The notes under the pieces were generated by a model. The model was not told the DNA's origin, ran no database searches, and worked only from the letters and a program-made list of their open reading frames with translations. Position numbers and translations under genes: made by a program. DNA of 64,000 nucleotides from Balanoglossus misakiensis (taxonomy: Eukaryota > Hemichordata). Of this stretch, positions 12,201 to 26,900 are shown in pieces. The stretch lies in NCBI GenBank assembly GCA_040954595.2, contig CM082597.2:3782001-3846000 (forward strand), in the 5' to 3' direction. Position 1 is the stretch's first letter. The number at the start of each line of letters is the position of its first letter.

Positions 12201-15200
12201 CGAAATCCGGCAACACGAAAATTCGTGGTTTTTCGACAAAAACCATGATGGTTAACCCATGAAAAATGTTCAAAACGGCCGAAAATCTCGAAATCCGGCA
12301 ACTCGAAAATTCGTGGTTTTTCGACAAAAACCATGATGGTTAACCCATGAAAAATGTTGAAAAAGGCCGAAAATCTCGAAATCCGGCAACTCGAAAATTC
12401 GTGGTTTTTCGACAAAAACCATGATGGTTAACCCATGAAAAATGTTGAAAAAGGCCGAAAATCTCGAAATCCGGCAACTCGAAAATTCGTGGTTTTTCGA
12501 CAAAAACCATGATGGTTAACCCATGAAAAATGTCGAAAAAGGCCGAAAATCTCGAAATCCGGCAACTCGAAAATTCGTGGTTTTTCGACAAAAACCATGA
12601 TGGTTAACCCATGAAAAATGTTGAAAAAGGCCGAAAATCTCGAAATCCGGCAACTCGAAAATTCGTGGTTTTTCGACAAAAACCATGATGGTTAACCCAT
12701 GAAAAATGTTGAAAAAGGCCGAAAATCTCGAAATCCGGCAACTCGAAAATTCGTGATTTTTCGACAAAAACCATGATGGTTAACCCATGAAAAATGTTGA
12801 AAAAGGCCGAAAATCTCGAAATCCGGCAACTCGAAAATTCGCGGTTTTTCGACAAAAACCATGATGGTTAACCCAGGAAAAATGTTCAAAACGGCCGAAA
12901 ATCTCGAAATCCGGCAACTCGAAAATTCGTGGTTTTTCGACAAAAACCATGATGGTTAACCCATGAAAAATGTTGAAAAAGGCCGAAAATCTGGAAATCC
13001 GGCAACTCGAAAATTCGTGGTTTTTCGACAAAAACCATGATGGTTAACCCATGAAAAATGTTCAAAACGGCCGAAAATCTCGAAATCCGGCAACTCGAAA
13101 ATTCGTGGTTTTTCGACAAAAACCATGATGGTTAACCCATGAAAAATGTTGAAAAAGGCCGAAAATCTCGAAATCCGGCAACTCGAAAATTCGTGGTTTT
13201 TCGACAAAAACCATGATGGTTAACCCATGAAAAATGTCGAAAAAGGCCGAAAATCTCGAAATCCGGCAACTCGAAAATTCGTGGTTTTTCGACAAAAACC
13301 ATGATGGTTAACCCATGAAAAATGTTGAAAAAGGCCGAAAATCTCGAAATCCGGCAACTCGAAAATTCGTGGTTTTTCGACAAAAACCATGATGGTTAAC
13401 CCATGAAAAATGTTGAAAAAGGCCGAAAATCTCGAAATCCGGCAACTCGAAAATTCGTGATTTTTCGACAAAAACCATGATGGTTAACCCATGAAAAATG
13501 TTGAAAAAGGCCGAAAATCTCGAAATCCGGCAACTCGAAAATTCGCGGTTTTTCGACAAAAACCATGATGGTTAACCCAGGAAAAATGTTCAAAACGGCC
13601 GAAAATCTCGAAATCCGGCAACTCGAAAATTCGTGGTTTTTCGACAAAAACCATGATGGTTAACCCATGAAAAATGTTGAAAAAGGCCGAAAATCTGGAA
13701 ATCCGGCAACTCGAAAATTCGTGGTTTTTCGACAAAAACCATGATGGTTAACCCATGAAAAATGTTCAAAACGGCCGAAAATCTCGAAATTCGGCAACTC
13801 GAAAATTCGCGGTTTTTCGACAAAAACCATGATGGTTAACCCATGAAAAATGTTCAAAACGGCCGAAAATCTCGAAATCCGGCAACTCGAAAATTCGTGG
13901 TTTTTCGACAAAAACCATGATGGTTAACCCATGAAAAATGTTGAAAAAGGCCGAAAATCTCGAAATCCGGCAACTCGAAAATTCGTGGTTTTTCGACAAA
14001 AACCATGATGGTTAACCCATGAAAAATGTTGAAAAAGGCCGAAAATCTCGAAATCCGGCAACTCGAAAATTTGTGATTTTTCGACAAAAACCATGATGGT
14101 TAACCCATGAAAAATGTCGAAAAAGGCCGAAAATCTCGAAATCCGGCAACTCGAAAATTCGCGGTTTTTCGACAAAAACCATGATGGTTAACCCATGAAA
14201 AATGTTCAAAAAGGCCGAAAATCTCGAAATCCGGCAACTCGAAAATTCGTGGTTTTTCGACAAAAACCATGATGGTTAACCCATGAAAAATGTTGAAAAA
14301 GGCCGAAAATCTCGAAATCCGGCAACTCGAAAATTCGTGGTTTTTCGACAAAAACCATGATGGTTAACCCATGAAAAATGTTGAAAAAGGCCGAAAATCT
14401 CGAAATCCGGCAACTCGAAAATTCGTGGTTTTTCGACAAAAACCATGATGGTTAACCCATGAAAAATGTTGAAAAAGGCCGAAAATCTCGAAATCCGGCA
14501 ACTCGAAAATTCGTGGTTTTTCGACAAAAACCATGATGGTTAACCCATGAAAAATGTCGAAAAAGGCCGAAAATCTCGAAATCCGGCAACTCGAAAATTC
14601 GTGGTTTTTCGACAAAAACCATGATGGTTAACCCATGAAAAATGTTGAAAAAGGCCGAAAATCTCGAAATCCGGCAACTCGAAAATTCGTGGTTTTTCGA
14701 CAAAAACCATGATGGTTAACCCATGAAAAATGTTGAAAAAGGCCGAAAATCTCGAAATCCGGCAACTCGAAAATTCGTGATTTTTCGACAAAAACCATGA
14801 TGGTTAACCCATGAAAAATGTTGAAAAAGGCCGAAAATCTCGAAATCCGGCAACTCGAAAATTCGCGGTTTTTCGACAAAAACCATGATGGTTAACCCAG
14901 GAAAAATGTTCAAAACGGCCGAAAATCTCGAAATCCGGCAACTCGAAAATTCGTGGTTTTTCGACAAAAACCATGATGGTTAACCCATGAAAAATGTTGA
15001 AAAAGGCCGAAAATCTCGAAATCCGGCAACTCGAAAATTCGTGATTTTTCGACAAAAACCATGATGGTTAACCCATGAAAAATGTTGAAAAAGGCCGAAA
15101 ATCTCGAAATCCGGCAACTCGAAAATTCGCGGTTTTTCGACAAAAACCATGATGGTTAACCCAGGAAAAATGTTCAAAACGGCCGAAAATCTCGAAATCC

Positions 15201-18200
15201 GGCAACTCGAAAATTCGTGGTTTTTCGACAAAAACCATGATGGTTAACCCATGAAAAATGTTAAAAAAGGCCGAAAATCTGGAAATCCGGCAACTCGAAA
15301 ATTCGTGGTTTTTCGACAAAAACCATGATGGTTAACCCATGAAAAATGTTCAAAACGGCCGAAAATCTCGAAATTCGGCAACTCGAAAATTCGCGGTTTT
15401 TCGACAAAAACCATGATGGTTAACCCATGAAAAATGTTCAAAACGGCCGAAAATCTCGAAATCCGGCAACTCGAAAATTCGTGGTTTTTCGACAAAAACC
15501 ATGATGGTTAACCCATGAAAAATGTTGAAAAAGGCCGAAAATCTCGAAATCCGGCAACTCGAAAATTCGTGGTTTTTCGACAAAAACCATGATGGTTAAC
15601 CCATGAAAAATGTTGAAAAAGGCCGAAAATCTCGAAATCCGGCAACTCGAAAATTTGTGATTTTTCGACAAAAACCATGATGGTTAACCCATGAAAAATG
15701 TCGAAAAAGGCCGAAAATCTCGAAATCCGGCAACTCGAAAATTCGCGGTTTTTCGACAAAAACCATGATGGTTAACCCATGAAAAATGTTCAAAACCGCC
15801 GAAAATCTCGAAATCCGGCAACTCGAAAATTCGTGGTTTTTCGACAAAAACCATGATGGTTAACCCATGAAAAATGTTGAAAAAGGCCGAAAATCTCGAA
15901 ATCCGGCAACTCGAAAATTCGTGGTTTTTCGACAAAAACCATGATGGTTAACCCATGAAAAATGTTGAAAAAGGCCGAAAATCTCGAAATCCGGCAACTC
16001 GAAAATTCGTGGTTTTTCGACAAAAACCATGATGGTTAACCCATGAAAAATGTTGAAAAAGGCCGAAAATCTCGAAATCCGGCAACACGAAAATTCGTGG
16101 TTTTTCGACAAAAACCATGATGGTTAACCCATGAAAAATGTTCAAAACGGCCGAAAATCTCGAAATCCGGCAACTCGAAAATTCGTGGTTTTTCGACAAA
16201 AACCATGATGGTTAACCCATGAAAAATGTTGAAAAAGGCCGAAAATCTCGAAATCCGGCAACTCGAAAATTCGTGGTTTTTCGACAAAAACCATGATGGT
16301 TAACCCATGAAAAATGTTGAAAAAGGCCGAAAATCTCGAAATCCGGCAACTCGAAAATTCGTGGTTTTTCGACAAAAACCATGATGGTTAACCCATGAAA
16401 AATGTTGAAAAAGGCCGAAAATCTCGAAATCCGGCAACTCGAAAATTCGTGGTTTTTCGACAAAAACCATGATGGTTAACCCATGAAAAATGTTGAAAAA
16501 GGCCGAAAATCTCGAAATCCGGCAACTCGAAAATTCGTGGTTTTTCGACAAAAACCATGATGGTTAACCCATGAAAAATGTTGAAAAAGGCCGAAAATCT
16601 CGAAATCCGGCAACTCGAAAATTCGTGGTTTTTCGACAAAAACCATGATGGTTAACCCATGAAAAATGTTGAAAAAGGCCGAAAATCTCGAAATCCGGCA
16701 ACTCGAAAATTCGTGGTTTTTCGACAAAAACCATGATGGTTAACCCATGAAAAATGTTGAAAAAGGCCGAAAATCTCGAAATCCGGCAACTCGAAAATTC
16801 GTGGTTTTTCGACAAAAACCATGATGGTTAACCCATGAAAAATGTTGAAAAAGGCCGAAAATCTCGAAATCCGGCAACTCGAAAATTCGTGGTTTTTCGA
16901 CAAAAACCATGATGGTTAACCCATGAAAAATGTCGAAAAAGGCCGAAAATCTCGAAATCCGGCAACTCGAAAATTCGTGATTTTTCGACAAAAACCATGA
17001 TGGTTAACCCATGAAAAATGTTGAAAAAGGCCGAAAATCTCGAAATCCGGCAACTCGAAAATTCGCGGTTTTTCGACAAAAACCATGATGGTTAACCCAG
17101 GAAAAATGTTCAAAACGGCCGAAAATCTCGAAATCCGGCAACTCGAAAATTCGTGGTTTTTCGACAAAAACCATGATGGTTAACCCATGAAAAATGTTGA
17201 AAAAGGCCGAAAATCTCGAAATCCGGCAACTCGAAAATTCGTGGTTTTTCGACAAAAACCATGATGGTTAACCCATGAAAAATGTTGAAAAAGGCCGAAA
17301 ATCTCGAAATCCGGCAACTCGAAAATTCGTGGTTTTTCGACAAAAACCATGATGGTTAACCCATGAAAAATGTTGAAAAAGGCCGAAAATCTCGAAATCC
17401 GGCAACTCGAAAATTCGTGGTTTTTCGACAAAAACCATGATGGTTAACCCATGAAAAATGTCGAAAAAGGCCGAAAATCTCGAAATCCGGCAACTCGAAA
17501 ATTCGTGGTTTTTCGACAAAAACCATGATGGTTAACCCATGAAAAATGTTGAAAAAGGCCGAAAATCTCGAAATCCGGCAACTCGAAAATTCGTGGTTTT
17601 TCGACAAAAACCATGATGGTTAACCCATGAAAAATGTCGAAAAAGGCCGAAAATCTCGAAATCCGGCAACTCGAAAATTCGTGGTTTTTCGACAAAAACC
17701 ATGATGGTTAACCCATGAAAAATGTCGAAAAAGGCCGAAAATCTCGAAATCCGGCAACTCGAAAATTCGTGGTTTTTCGACAAAAACCATGATGGTTAAC
17801 CCATGAAAAATGTCGAAAAAGGCCGAAAATCTCGAAATCCGGTAACTCGAAAATTCGTGGTTTTTCGACAAAAACCATGATGGTTAACCCATGAAAAATG
17901 TCGAAAAAGGCCGAAAATCTCGAAATCCGGTAACTCGAAAATTTGTGGTTTTTCGACAAAAACCATGATGGTTAACCCATGAAAAATGTTGAAAAAGGCC
18001 GAAAATCTCGAAATCCGGTAACTCGAAAATTCGTGGTTTTTCGACAAAAACCATGATGGTTAACCCATGAAAAATGTCGAAAAAGGCCGAAAATCTCGAA
18101 ATCCGGCAACTCGAAAATTCGTGGTTTTTCGACAAAAACCATGATGGTTAACCCATGAAAAATGTCGAAAAAGGCCGAAAATCTCGAAATCCGGTAACTC

Positions 18201-21200
18201 GAGAATTTGTGGTTTTTCGACAAAAACCATGATGGTTAACCCATGAAAAATGTTGAAAAAGGCCGAAAATCTCGAAATCCGGTAACTCGAAAATTCGTGG
18301 TTTTTCGACAAAAACCATGATGGTTAACCCATGAAAAATGTCGAAAAAGGCCGAAAATCTCGAAATCCGGCAACTCGAAAATTCGTGGTTTTTCGACAAA
18401 AACCATGATGGTTAACCCATGAAAAATGTCGAAAAAGGCCGAAAATCTCGAAATCCGGCAACTCGAAAATTCGTGGTTTTTCGACAAAAACCATGATGGT
18501 TAACCCATGAAAAATATCGAAAAAGGCCGAAAATCTCGAAATCCGGCAACTCGAAAATTCGTGGTTTTTCGACAAAAACCATGATGGTTAACCGATGAAA
18601 AATGTTGAAAAAGGCCGAAAATCGCGAAATCCGGCAACTCGAAAATTCGTGGTTTTTCGACAAAAACCATGATGGTTAACCCATGAAAAATGTCGAAAAA
18701 GGCCGAAAATCTCGAAATCCGGCAACTCGAAAATTCGTGGTTTTTCGACAAAAACATGATGGTTAACCCATGAAAAATGTCGAAAAAGGCCGAAAATCTC
18801 GAAATCCGGCAACTCGAAAATTCGTGGTTTTTCGACAAAAACCATGATGGTTAACCCATGAAAAATGTCGAAAAAGGCCGAAAATCTCGAAATCCGGCAA
18901 CTCGAAAATTCGTGATTTTTCGACAAAAACCATGATGGTTAACCCATGAAAAATGTCGAAAAAAGGCCGAAAATCTCGAAATCCGGCAACTCGAAAATTC
19001 GTGGTTTTTCGACAAAAACCATGATGGTTAACCCATGAAAAATGTCGAAAAAGGCCGAAAATCTCGAAATCCGGCAACTCGAAAATTCGTGGTTTTTCGA
19101 CAAAAACCATGATGGTTAACCCATGAAAAATGTCGAAAAAGGCCGAAAATCTCGAAATCCGGCAACTCGAAAATTCGTGGTTTTTCGACAAAAACCATGA
19201 TGGTTAACCCATGAAAAATGTCGAAAAAGGCCGAAACCGAAAATCTCGAAATCCGGCAACTCGAAAATTCGTGGTTTTTCGACAAAAACCATGATGGTTA
19301 ACCCATGAAAAATGTCGAAAAAGGCCGAAAATCTCGAAATCCGGCAACTCGAAAATTCGTGGTTTTTCGACAAAAACCATGATGGTTAACCCATGAAAAT
19401 GTCGAAAAAGGCCGAAAATCTCGAAATCCGGCAACTCGAAAATTCGTGGTTTTTCGACAAAAACCATGATGGTTAACCCATGAAAAATGTCGAAAAAGGC
19501 CGAAAATCTCGAAATCCGGCAACTCGAAAATTCGTGGTTTTTCGACAAAAACCATGATGGTTAACCCATGAAAAATGTCGAAAAAGGCCGAAAATCTCGA
19601 AATCCGGCAACTCGAAAATTCGTGGTTTTTCGACAAAAACCATGGTGGTTAACCCATGAAAAATGTCGAAAAAGGCCGAAAATCTCGAAATCCGGCAACT
19701 CGAAAATTCGTGGTTTTTCGACAAAAACCATGGTGGTTAACCCATGAAAAATGTCGAAAAAGGCCGAAAATCTCGAAATCCGGCAACTCGAAAATTCGTG
19801 ATTTTTCGACAAAAACCATGATGGTTAACACATGAAAAATGTCGAAAAAGGCCGAAAATCTCGAAATCCGGCAACTCGAAAATTCGTGGTTTTTCGACAA
19901 AAACCATGATGGTTAACCCATGAAAAATGTCGAAAAAGGCCGAAAATCTCGAAATCCGGCAACTCGAAAATTCGTGGTTTTTCGACAAAAACCATGATGG
20001 TTAACCCATGAAAAATGTCGAAAAAGGCCGAAAATCTCGAAATCCGGCAACTCGAAAATTCGTGGTTTTTCGACAAAAACCATGATGGTTAACCCATGAA
20101 AAATGTCGAAAAAGGCCGAAAATCTCGAAATCCGGCAACTCGAAAATTCGTGGTTTTTCGACAAAAACCATGATGGTTAACCCATGAAAAATGTCGAAAA
20201 AGGCCGAAAATCTCGAAATCCGGCAACTCGAAAATTCGTGGTTTTTCGACAAAAACCATGATGGTTAACCCATGAAAAATGTCGAAAAAGGCCGAAAATC
20301 TCGAAATCCGGCAACTCGAAAATTCGTGGTTTTTCGACAAAAACCATGATGGTTAACCCATGAAAAATGTCGAAAAAGGCCGAAAATCTCGAAATCCGGC
20401 AACTCGAAAATTCGTGGTTTTTCGACAAAAACCATGATGGTTAACCCATGAAAAATGTCGAAAAAGGCCGAAAATCTCGAAATCCGGCAACTCGAAAATT
20501 CGTGGTTTTTCGACAAAAACCATGATGGTTAACCCATGAAAAATGTCGAAAAAGGCCGAAAATCTCGAAATCCGGCAACTCGAAAATTCGTGGTTTTTCG
20601 ACAAAAACCATGATGGTTAACCCATGAAAAATGTCGAAAAAGGCCGAAAATCTCGAAATCCGGCAACTCGAAAATTCGTGGTTTTTCGACAAAAACCATG
20701 ATGGTTAACCCATGAAAAATGTCGAAAAAGGCCGAAAATCTCGAAATCCGGCAACTCGAAAATTCGTGGTTTTTCGACAAAAACCATGATGGTTAACCCA
20801 TGAAAAATGTCGAAAAAGGCCGAAAATCTCGAAATCCGGCAACTCGAAAATTCGTGGTTTTTCGACAAAAACCATGATGGTTAACCCATGAAAAATGTCG
20901 AAAAAGGCCGAAAATCTCGAAATCCGGCAACTCGAAAATTCGTGGTTTTTCGACAAAAACCATGATGGTTAACCCATGAAAAATGTCGAAAAAGGCCGAA
21001 AATCTCGAAATCCGGCAACTCGAAAATTCGTGGTTTTTCGACAAAAACCATGATGGTTAACCCATGAAAAATGTCGAAAAAGGCCGAAAATCTCGAAATC
21101 CGGCAACTCGAAAATTCGTGGTTTTTCGACAAAAACCATGATGGTTAACCCATGAAAAATGTCGAAAAAGGCCGAAAATCTCGAAATCCGGCAACTCGAA

Positions 21201-23823
21201 AATTCGTGGTTTTTCGACAAAACCATGATGGTTAACCCATGAAAAATGTCGAAAAAGGCCGAAAATCTCGAAATCCGGCAACTCGAAAATTCGTGGTTTT
21301 TCGACAAAAACCATGATGGTTAACCCATGAAAAATGTCGAAAAAGGCCGAAAATCTCGAAATCCGGCAACTCGAAAATTCGTGGTTTTTCGACAAAAACC
21401 ATGATGGTTAACCCATGAAAAATGTCGAAAAAGGCCGAAAATCTCGAAATCCGGCAACTCGAAAATTCGTGGTTTTTCGACAAAAACCATGATGGTTAAC
21501 CCATGAAAAATGTCGAAAAAGGCCGAAAATCTCGAAATCCGGCAACTCGAAAATTCGTGGTTTTTCGACAAAAACCATGATGGTTAACCCATGAAAAATG
21601 TCGAAAAAGGCCGAAAATCTCGAAATCCGGCAACTCGAAAATTCGTGGTTTTTCGACAAAAACCATGATGGTTAACCCATGAAAAATGTCGAAAAAGGCC
21701 GAAAATCTCGAAATCCGGCAACTCGAAAATTCGTGGTTTTTCGACAAAAACCATGATGGTTAACCCATGAAAAATGTTGAAAAAGGCCGAAAATCTCGAA
21801 ATCCGGCAACTCGAAAATTCGTGGTTTTTCGACAAAAACCATGATGGTTAACCCATGAAAAATGTCGAAAAAGGCCGAAAATCTCGAAATCCGGCAACTC
21901 GAAAATTCGTGGTTTTTCGACAAAAACCATGATGGTTAACCCATGAAAAATGTCGAAAAAGGCCGAAAATCTCGAAATCCGGCAACTCGAAAATTCGTGG
22001 TTTTTCGACAAAAACCATGATGGTTAACCCATGAAAAATGTCGAAAAAGGCCGAAAATCTCGAAATCCGGCAACTCGAAAATTCGTGGTTTTTCGACAAA
22101 AACCATGATGGTTAACCCATGAAAAATGTCGAAAAAGGCCGAAATCTCGAAATCCGGCAACTCGAAAATTCGTGGTTTTTCGACAAAAACCATGATGGTT
22201 AACCCATGAAAATGTCGAAAAAGGCCGAAAATCTCGAAATCCGGCAACTCGAAAATTCGTGGTTTTTCGACAAAAACCATGATGGTTAACCCATGAAAAA
22301 TGTCGAAAAAGGCCGAAAATCTCGAAATCCGGCAACTCGAAAATTCGTGGTTTTTCGACAAAAACATGATGGTTAACCCATGAAAAATGTCGAAAAAGGC
22401 CGAAAATCTCGAAATCCGGCAACTCGAAAATTCGTGGTTTTTCGACAAAAACCATGATGGTTAACCCATGAAAAATGTCGAAAAAGGCCGAAAATCTCGA
22501 AATCCGGCAACTCGAAAATTCGTGGTTTTTCGACAAAAACCATGATGGTTAACCCATGAAAAATGTCGAAAAAGGCCGAAAATCTCGAAATCCGGCAACT
22601 CGAAAATTCGTGGTTTTTCGACAAAAACCATGATGGTTAACCCATGAAAAATGTCGAAAAAGGCCGAAAATCTCGAAATCCGGCAACTCGAAAATTCGTG
22701 GTTTTTCGACAAAAACCATGATGGTTAACCCATGAAAAATGTCGAAAAAGGCCGAAAATCTCGAAATCCGGCAACTCGAAAATTCGTGGTTTTTCGACAA
22801 AAACCATGATGGTTAACCCATGAAAAATGTCGAAAAAGGCCGAAAATCTCGAAATCCGGCAACTCGAAAATTCGTGGTTTTTCGACAAAAACCATGATGG
22901 TTAACCCATGAAAAATGTCGAAAAAGGCCGAAAATCTCGAAATCCGGCAACTCGAAAATTCGTGGTTTTTCGACAAAAACCATGATGGTTAACCCATGAA
23001 AAATGTCGAAAAAGGCCGAAAATCTCGAAATCCGGCAACTCGAAAATTCGTGGTTTTTCGACAAAAACCATGATGTTTAACCCATGAAAAATGTTTGAAA
23101 AAGGCCGAAAATCTCGAAATCCGGCAACTCGAAAATTCGTGGTTTTTCGACAAAAACCATGATGGTTAACCCCATGAAAAATGTCGAAAAAGGCCGAAAA
23201 TCTCGAAATCCGGCAACTCGAAAATTCGTGGTTTTTCGACAAAAACCATGATGGTTTAACCCATGAAAAATGTCGAAAAAGCCGAAAATCTCGAAATCCG
23301 GCAACTCGAAAATTCGTGGTTTTTCGACAAAAACCATGATGGTTAACCCATGAAAAATGTCGAAAACGGCCGAAAATCTCGAAATCCGGCAACTCGAAAA
23401 TTCGTGGTTTTTCGACAAAAACCATGATGGTTAACCCATGAAAAATGTCGAAAAAGGCCGAAAATCTCGAAATCCGGCAACTCGAAAATTCGTGGTTTTT
23501 CGACAAAAACCATGATGGTTAACCCATGAAAAATGTCGAAAAAGGCCGAAAATCTCGAAATCCGGCAACTCGAAAATTCGTGGTTTTTCGACAAAAACAA
23601 TGGTGGTTAACCCATGAAAAATGTCGAAAAAGGCCGAAAATCTCGAAATCCGGCAACTCGAAAATTCGTGGTTTTTCGACAAAAACCATGATGGTTAACC
23701 CATGAAAAATGTCGAAAAAGGCCGAAAATACTCTCAAGATGTGTATCTCTCGGAAAATTCGTGGTTTTTCGACAAAAACCATGATGGTTAACCCATGGAA
23801 AAATTTCGAAAAAGGCCGAAAAT

Positions 23824-23923
23824 NNNNNNNNNNNNNNNNNNNNNNNNNNNNNNNNNNNNNNNNNNNNNNNNNNNNNNNNNNNNNNNNNNNNNNNNNNNNN
23901 NNNNNNNNNNNNNNNNNNNNNNN
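23824..23923. other. Assembly gap (100 N)
   Basis: Exactly 100 N inside the satellite, a size typical of a placeholder gap of unknown length. The true array length is therefore unknown. Confidence 0.98.
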
Positions 23924-26900
23924 GGTTTTTCGACAAAAACCATGATGGTTAACCCATGAAAAATGTCGAAAAAGGCCGAAAATCTCGAAATCCGGCAACT
24001 CGAAAATTCGTGGTTTTTCGACAAAAACCATGATGGTTAACCCATGAAAAATGTTGAAAAAGGCCGAAAATCTCGAAATCCGGTAACTCGAAATTCGTGG
24101 TTTTTCGACAAAAACCATGATGGTTAACCCATGAAAAATGTCGAAAAAGGCCGAAAATCTCGAAATCCGGCAACTCGAAAATTCGTGGTTTTTCGACAAA
24201 AACCATGATGGTTAACCCATGAAAAATGTCGAAAAAGGCCGAAAATCTCGAAATCCGGCAACTCGAAAATTCGTGGTTTTTCGACAAAAACCATGATGGT
24301 TAACCCATGAAAAATATCGAAAAAGGCCGAAAATCTCGAAATCCGGCAACTCGAAAATTCGTGGTTTTTCGACAAAAACCATGATGGTTAACCATGAAAA
24401 ATGTCGAAAAAGGCCGAAAATCGCGAAATCCGGCAACTCGAAAATTCGTGGTTTTTCGACAAAAACCATGATGGTTAACCCATGAAAAATGTCGAAAAAG
24501 GCCGAAAATCTCGAAATCCGGCAACTCGAAAATTCGTGGTTTTTCGACAAAACCATGATGGTTAACCCATGAAAAATGTCGAAAAAGGCCGAAAATCTCG
24601 AAATCCGGCAACTCGAAAATTCGTGGTTTTTCGACAAAAACCATGATGGTTAACCCATGAAAAATGTCGAAAAAGGCCGAAAATCTCGAAATCCGGCAAC
24701 TCGAAAATTCGTGGATTTTTCGACAAAAACCATGATGGTTAACCCATGAAAAATGTCGAAAAAGGCCGAAAATCTCGAAATCCGGCAACTCGAAAATTCG
24801 TGGTTTTTCGACAAAAACCATGATGGTTAACCCATGAAAAATGTCGAAAAAGGCCGAAAATCTCGAAATCCGGCAACTCGAAAATTTCGTGGTTTTTCGA
24901 CAAAAACCATGATGGTTAACCCATGAAAAATGTCGAAAAAGGCCGAAAATCTCGAAATCCGGCAACTCGAAAATTCGTGGTTTTTCGACAAAAACCATGA
25001 TGGTTAACCCATGAAAAATGTCGAAAAAGGCCGAAAATCTCGAAATCCGGCAACTCGAAAATTCGTGGTTTTTCGACAAAAACCATGATGGTTAACCCAT
25101 GAAAAATGTCGAAAAAGGCCGAAAATCTCGAAATCCGGCAACTCGAAAATTCGTGGTTTTCGACAAAAACCATGATGGTTAACCCATGAAAAATGTCGAA
25201 AAAGGCCGAAAATCTCGAAATCCGGCAACTCGAAAATTCGTGGTTTTTCGACAAAAACCATGATGGTTAACCCATGAAAAATGTCGAAAAAGGCCGAAAA
25301 TCTCGAAATCCGGCAACTCGAAAATTCGTGGTTTTTCGACAAAAACCATGATGGTTAACCCATGAAAAATGTCGAAAAAGGCCGAAAATCTCGAAATCCG
25401 GCAACTCGAAAATTCGTGGTTTTTCGACAAAAACCATGGATGGTTAACCCATGAAAAATGTCGAAAAAGGCCGAAAATCTCGAAATCCGGCAACTCGAAA
25501 ATTCGTGGTTTTTCGACAAAAACCATGATGGTTAACCCATGAAAAATGTCGAAAAAGGCCGAAAATCTCGAAATCCGGCAACTCGAAAATTCGTGGTTTT
25601 TCGACAAAAACCATGATGGTTAACACATGAAAAATGTCGAAAAAGGCCGAAAATCTCGAAATCCGGCAACTCGAAAATTCGTGGTTTTTCGACAAAAACC
25701 ATGATGGTTAACCCATGAAAAATGTCGAAAAAGGCCGAAAATCTCGAAATCCGGCAACTCGAAAATTCGTGGTTTTTCGACAAAAACCATGATGGTTAAC
25801 CCATGAAAAATGTCGAAAAAGGCCGAAAATCTCGAAATCCGGCAACTCGAAAATTCGTGGTTTTTCGACAAAAACCATGATGGTTAACCCATGAAAAATG
25901 TCGAAAAAGGCCGAAAATCTCGAAATCCGGCAACTCGAAAATTCGTGGTTTTTCGACAAAAACCATGATGGTTAACCCATGAAAAATGTCGAAAAAGGCC
26001 GAAAATCTCGAAATCCGGCAACTCGAAAATTCGTGATTTTTCGACAAAAACCATGATGGTTAACCCATGAAAAATGTCGAAAAAGGCCGAAAACCTCAAA
26101 ATCCGGCAACTCGAAAATTCGTGGTTTTTCGACAAAAACCATGATGGTTAACCCATGAAAAATGTCGAAAAAGGCCGAAAATCTCGAAATCCGGCAACTC
26201 GAAAATTCGTGGTTTTTCGACAAAACCATGATGGTTAACCCATGAAAAATGTCGAAAAAGGCCGAAAATCTCGAAATCCGGCAACTCGAAAATTCGTGGT
26301 TTTTCGACAAAAACCATGATGGTTAACCCATGAAAAATGTCGAAAAAGGCCGAAAATCTCGAAATCCGGCAACTCGAAAATTCGTGGTTTTTCGACAAAA
26401 ACCATGATGGTTAACCCATGAAAAATGTCGAAAAAGGCCGAAAATCTCGAAATCCGGCAACTCGAAAATTCGTGGTTTTTCGACAAAAACCATGATGGTT
26501 AACCCATGAAAAATGTCGAAAAAGGCCGAAAATCTCGAAATCCGGCAACTCGAAAATTCGTGGTTTTTCGACAAAAACCATGATGGTTAACCCATGAAAA
26601 ATGTCGAAAAAGGCCGAAAATCTCGAAATCCGGCAACTCGAAAATTCGTGGTTTTTCGACAAAAACCATGATGGTTAACCCATGAAAAATGTCGAAAAAG
26701 GCCGAAAATCTCGAAATCCGGCAACTCGAAAATTCGTGGTTTTTCGACAAAAACCATGATGGTTAACCCATGAAAAATGTCGAAAAGGCCGAAAATCTCG
26801 AAATCCGGCAACTCGAAAATTCGTGGTTTTTCGACAAAAACCATGATGGTTAACCCATGAAAAATGTCGAAAAAGGCCGAAAATCTCGAAATCCGGCAAC

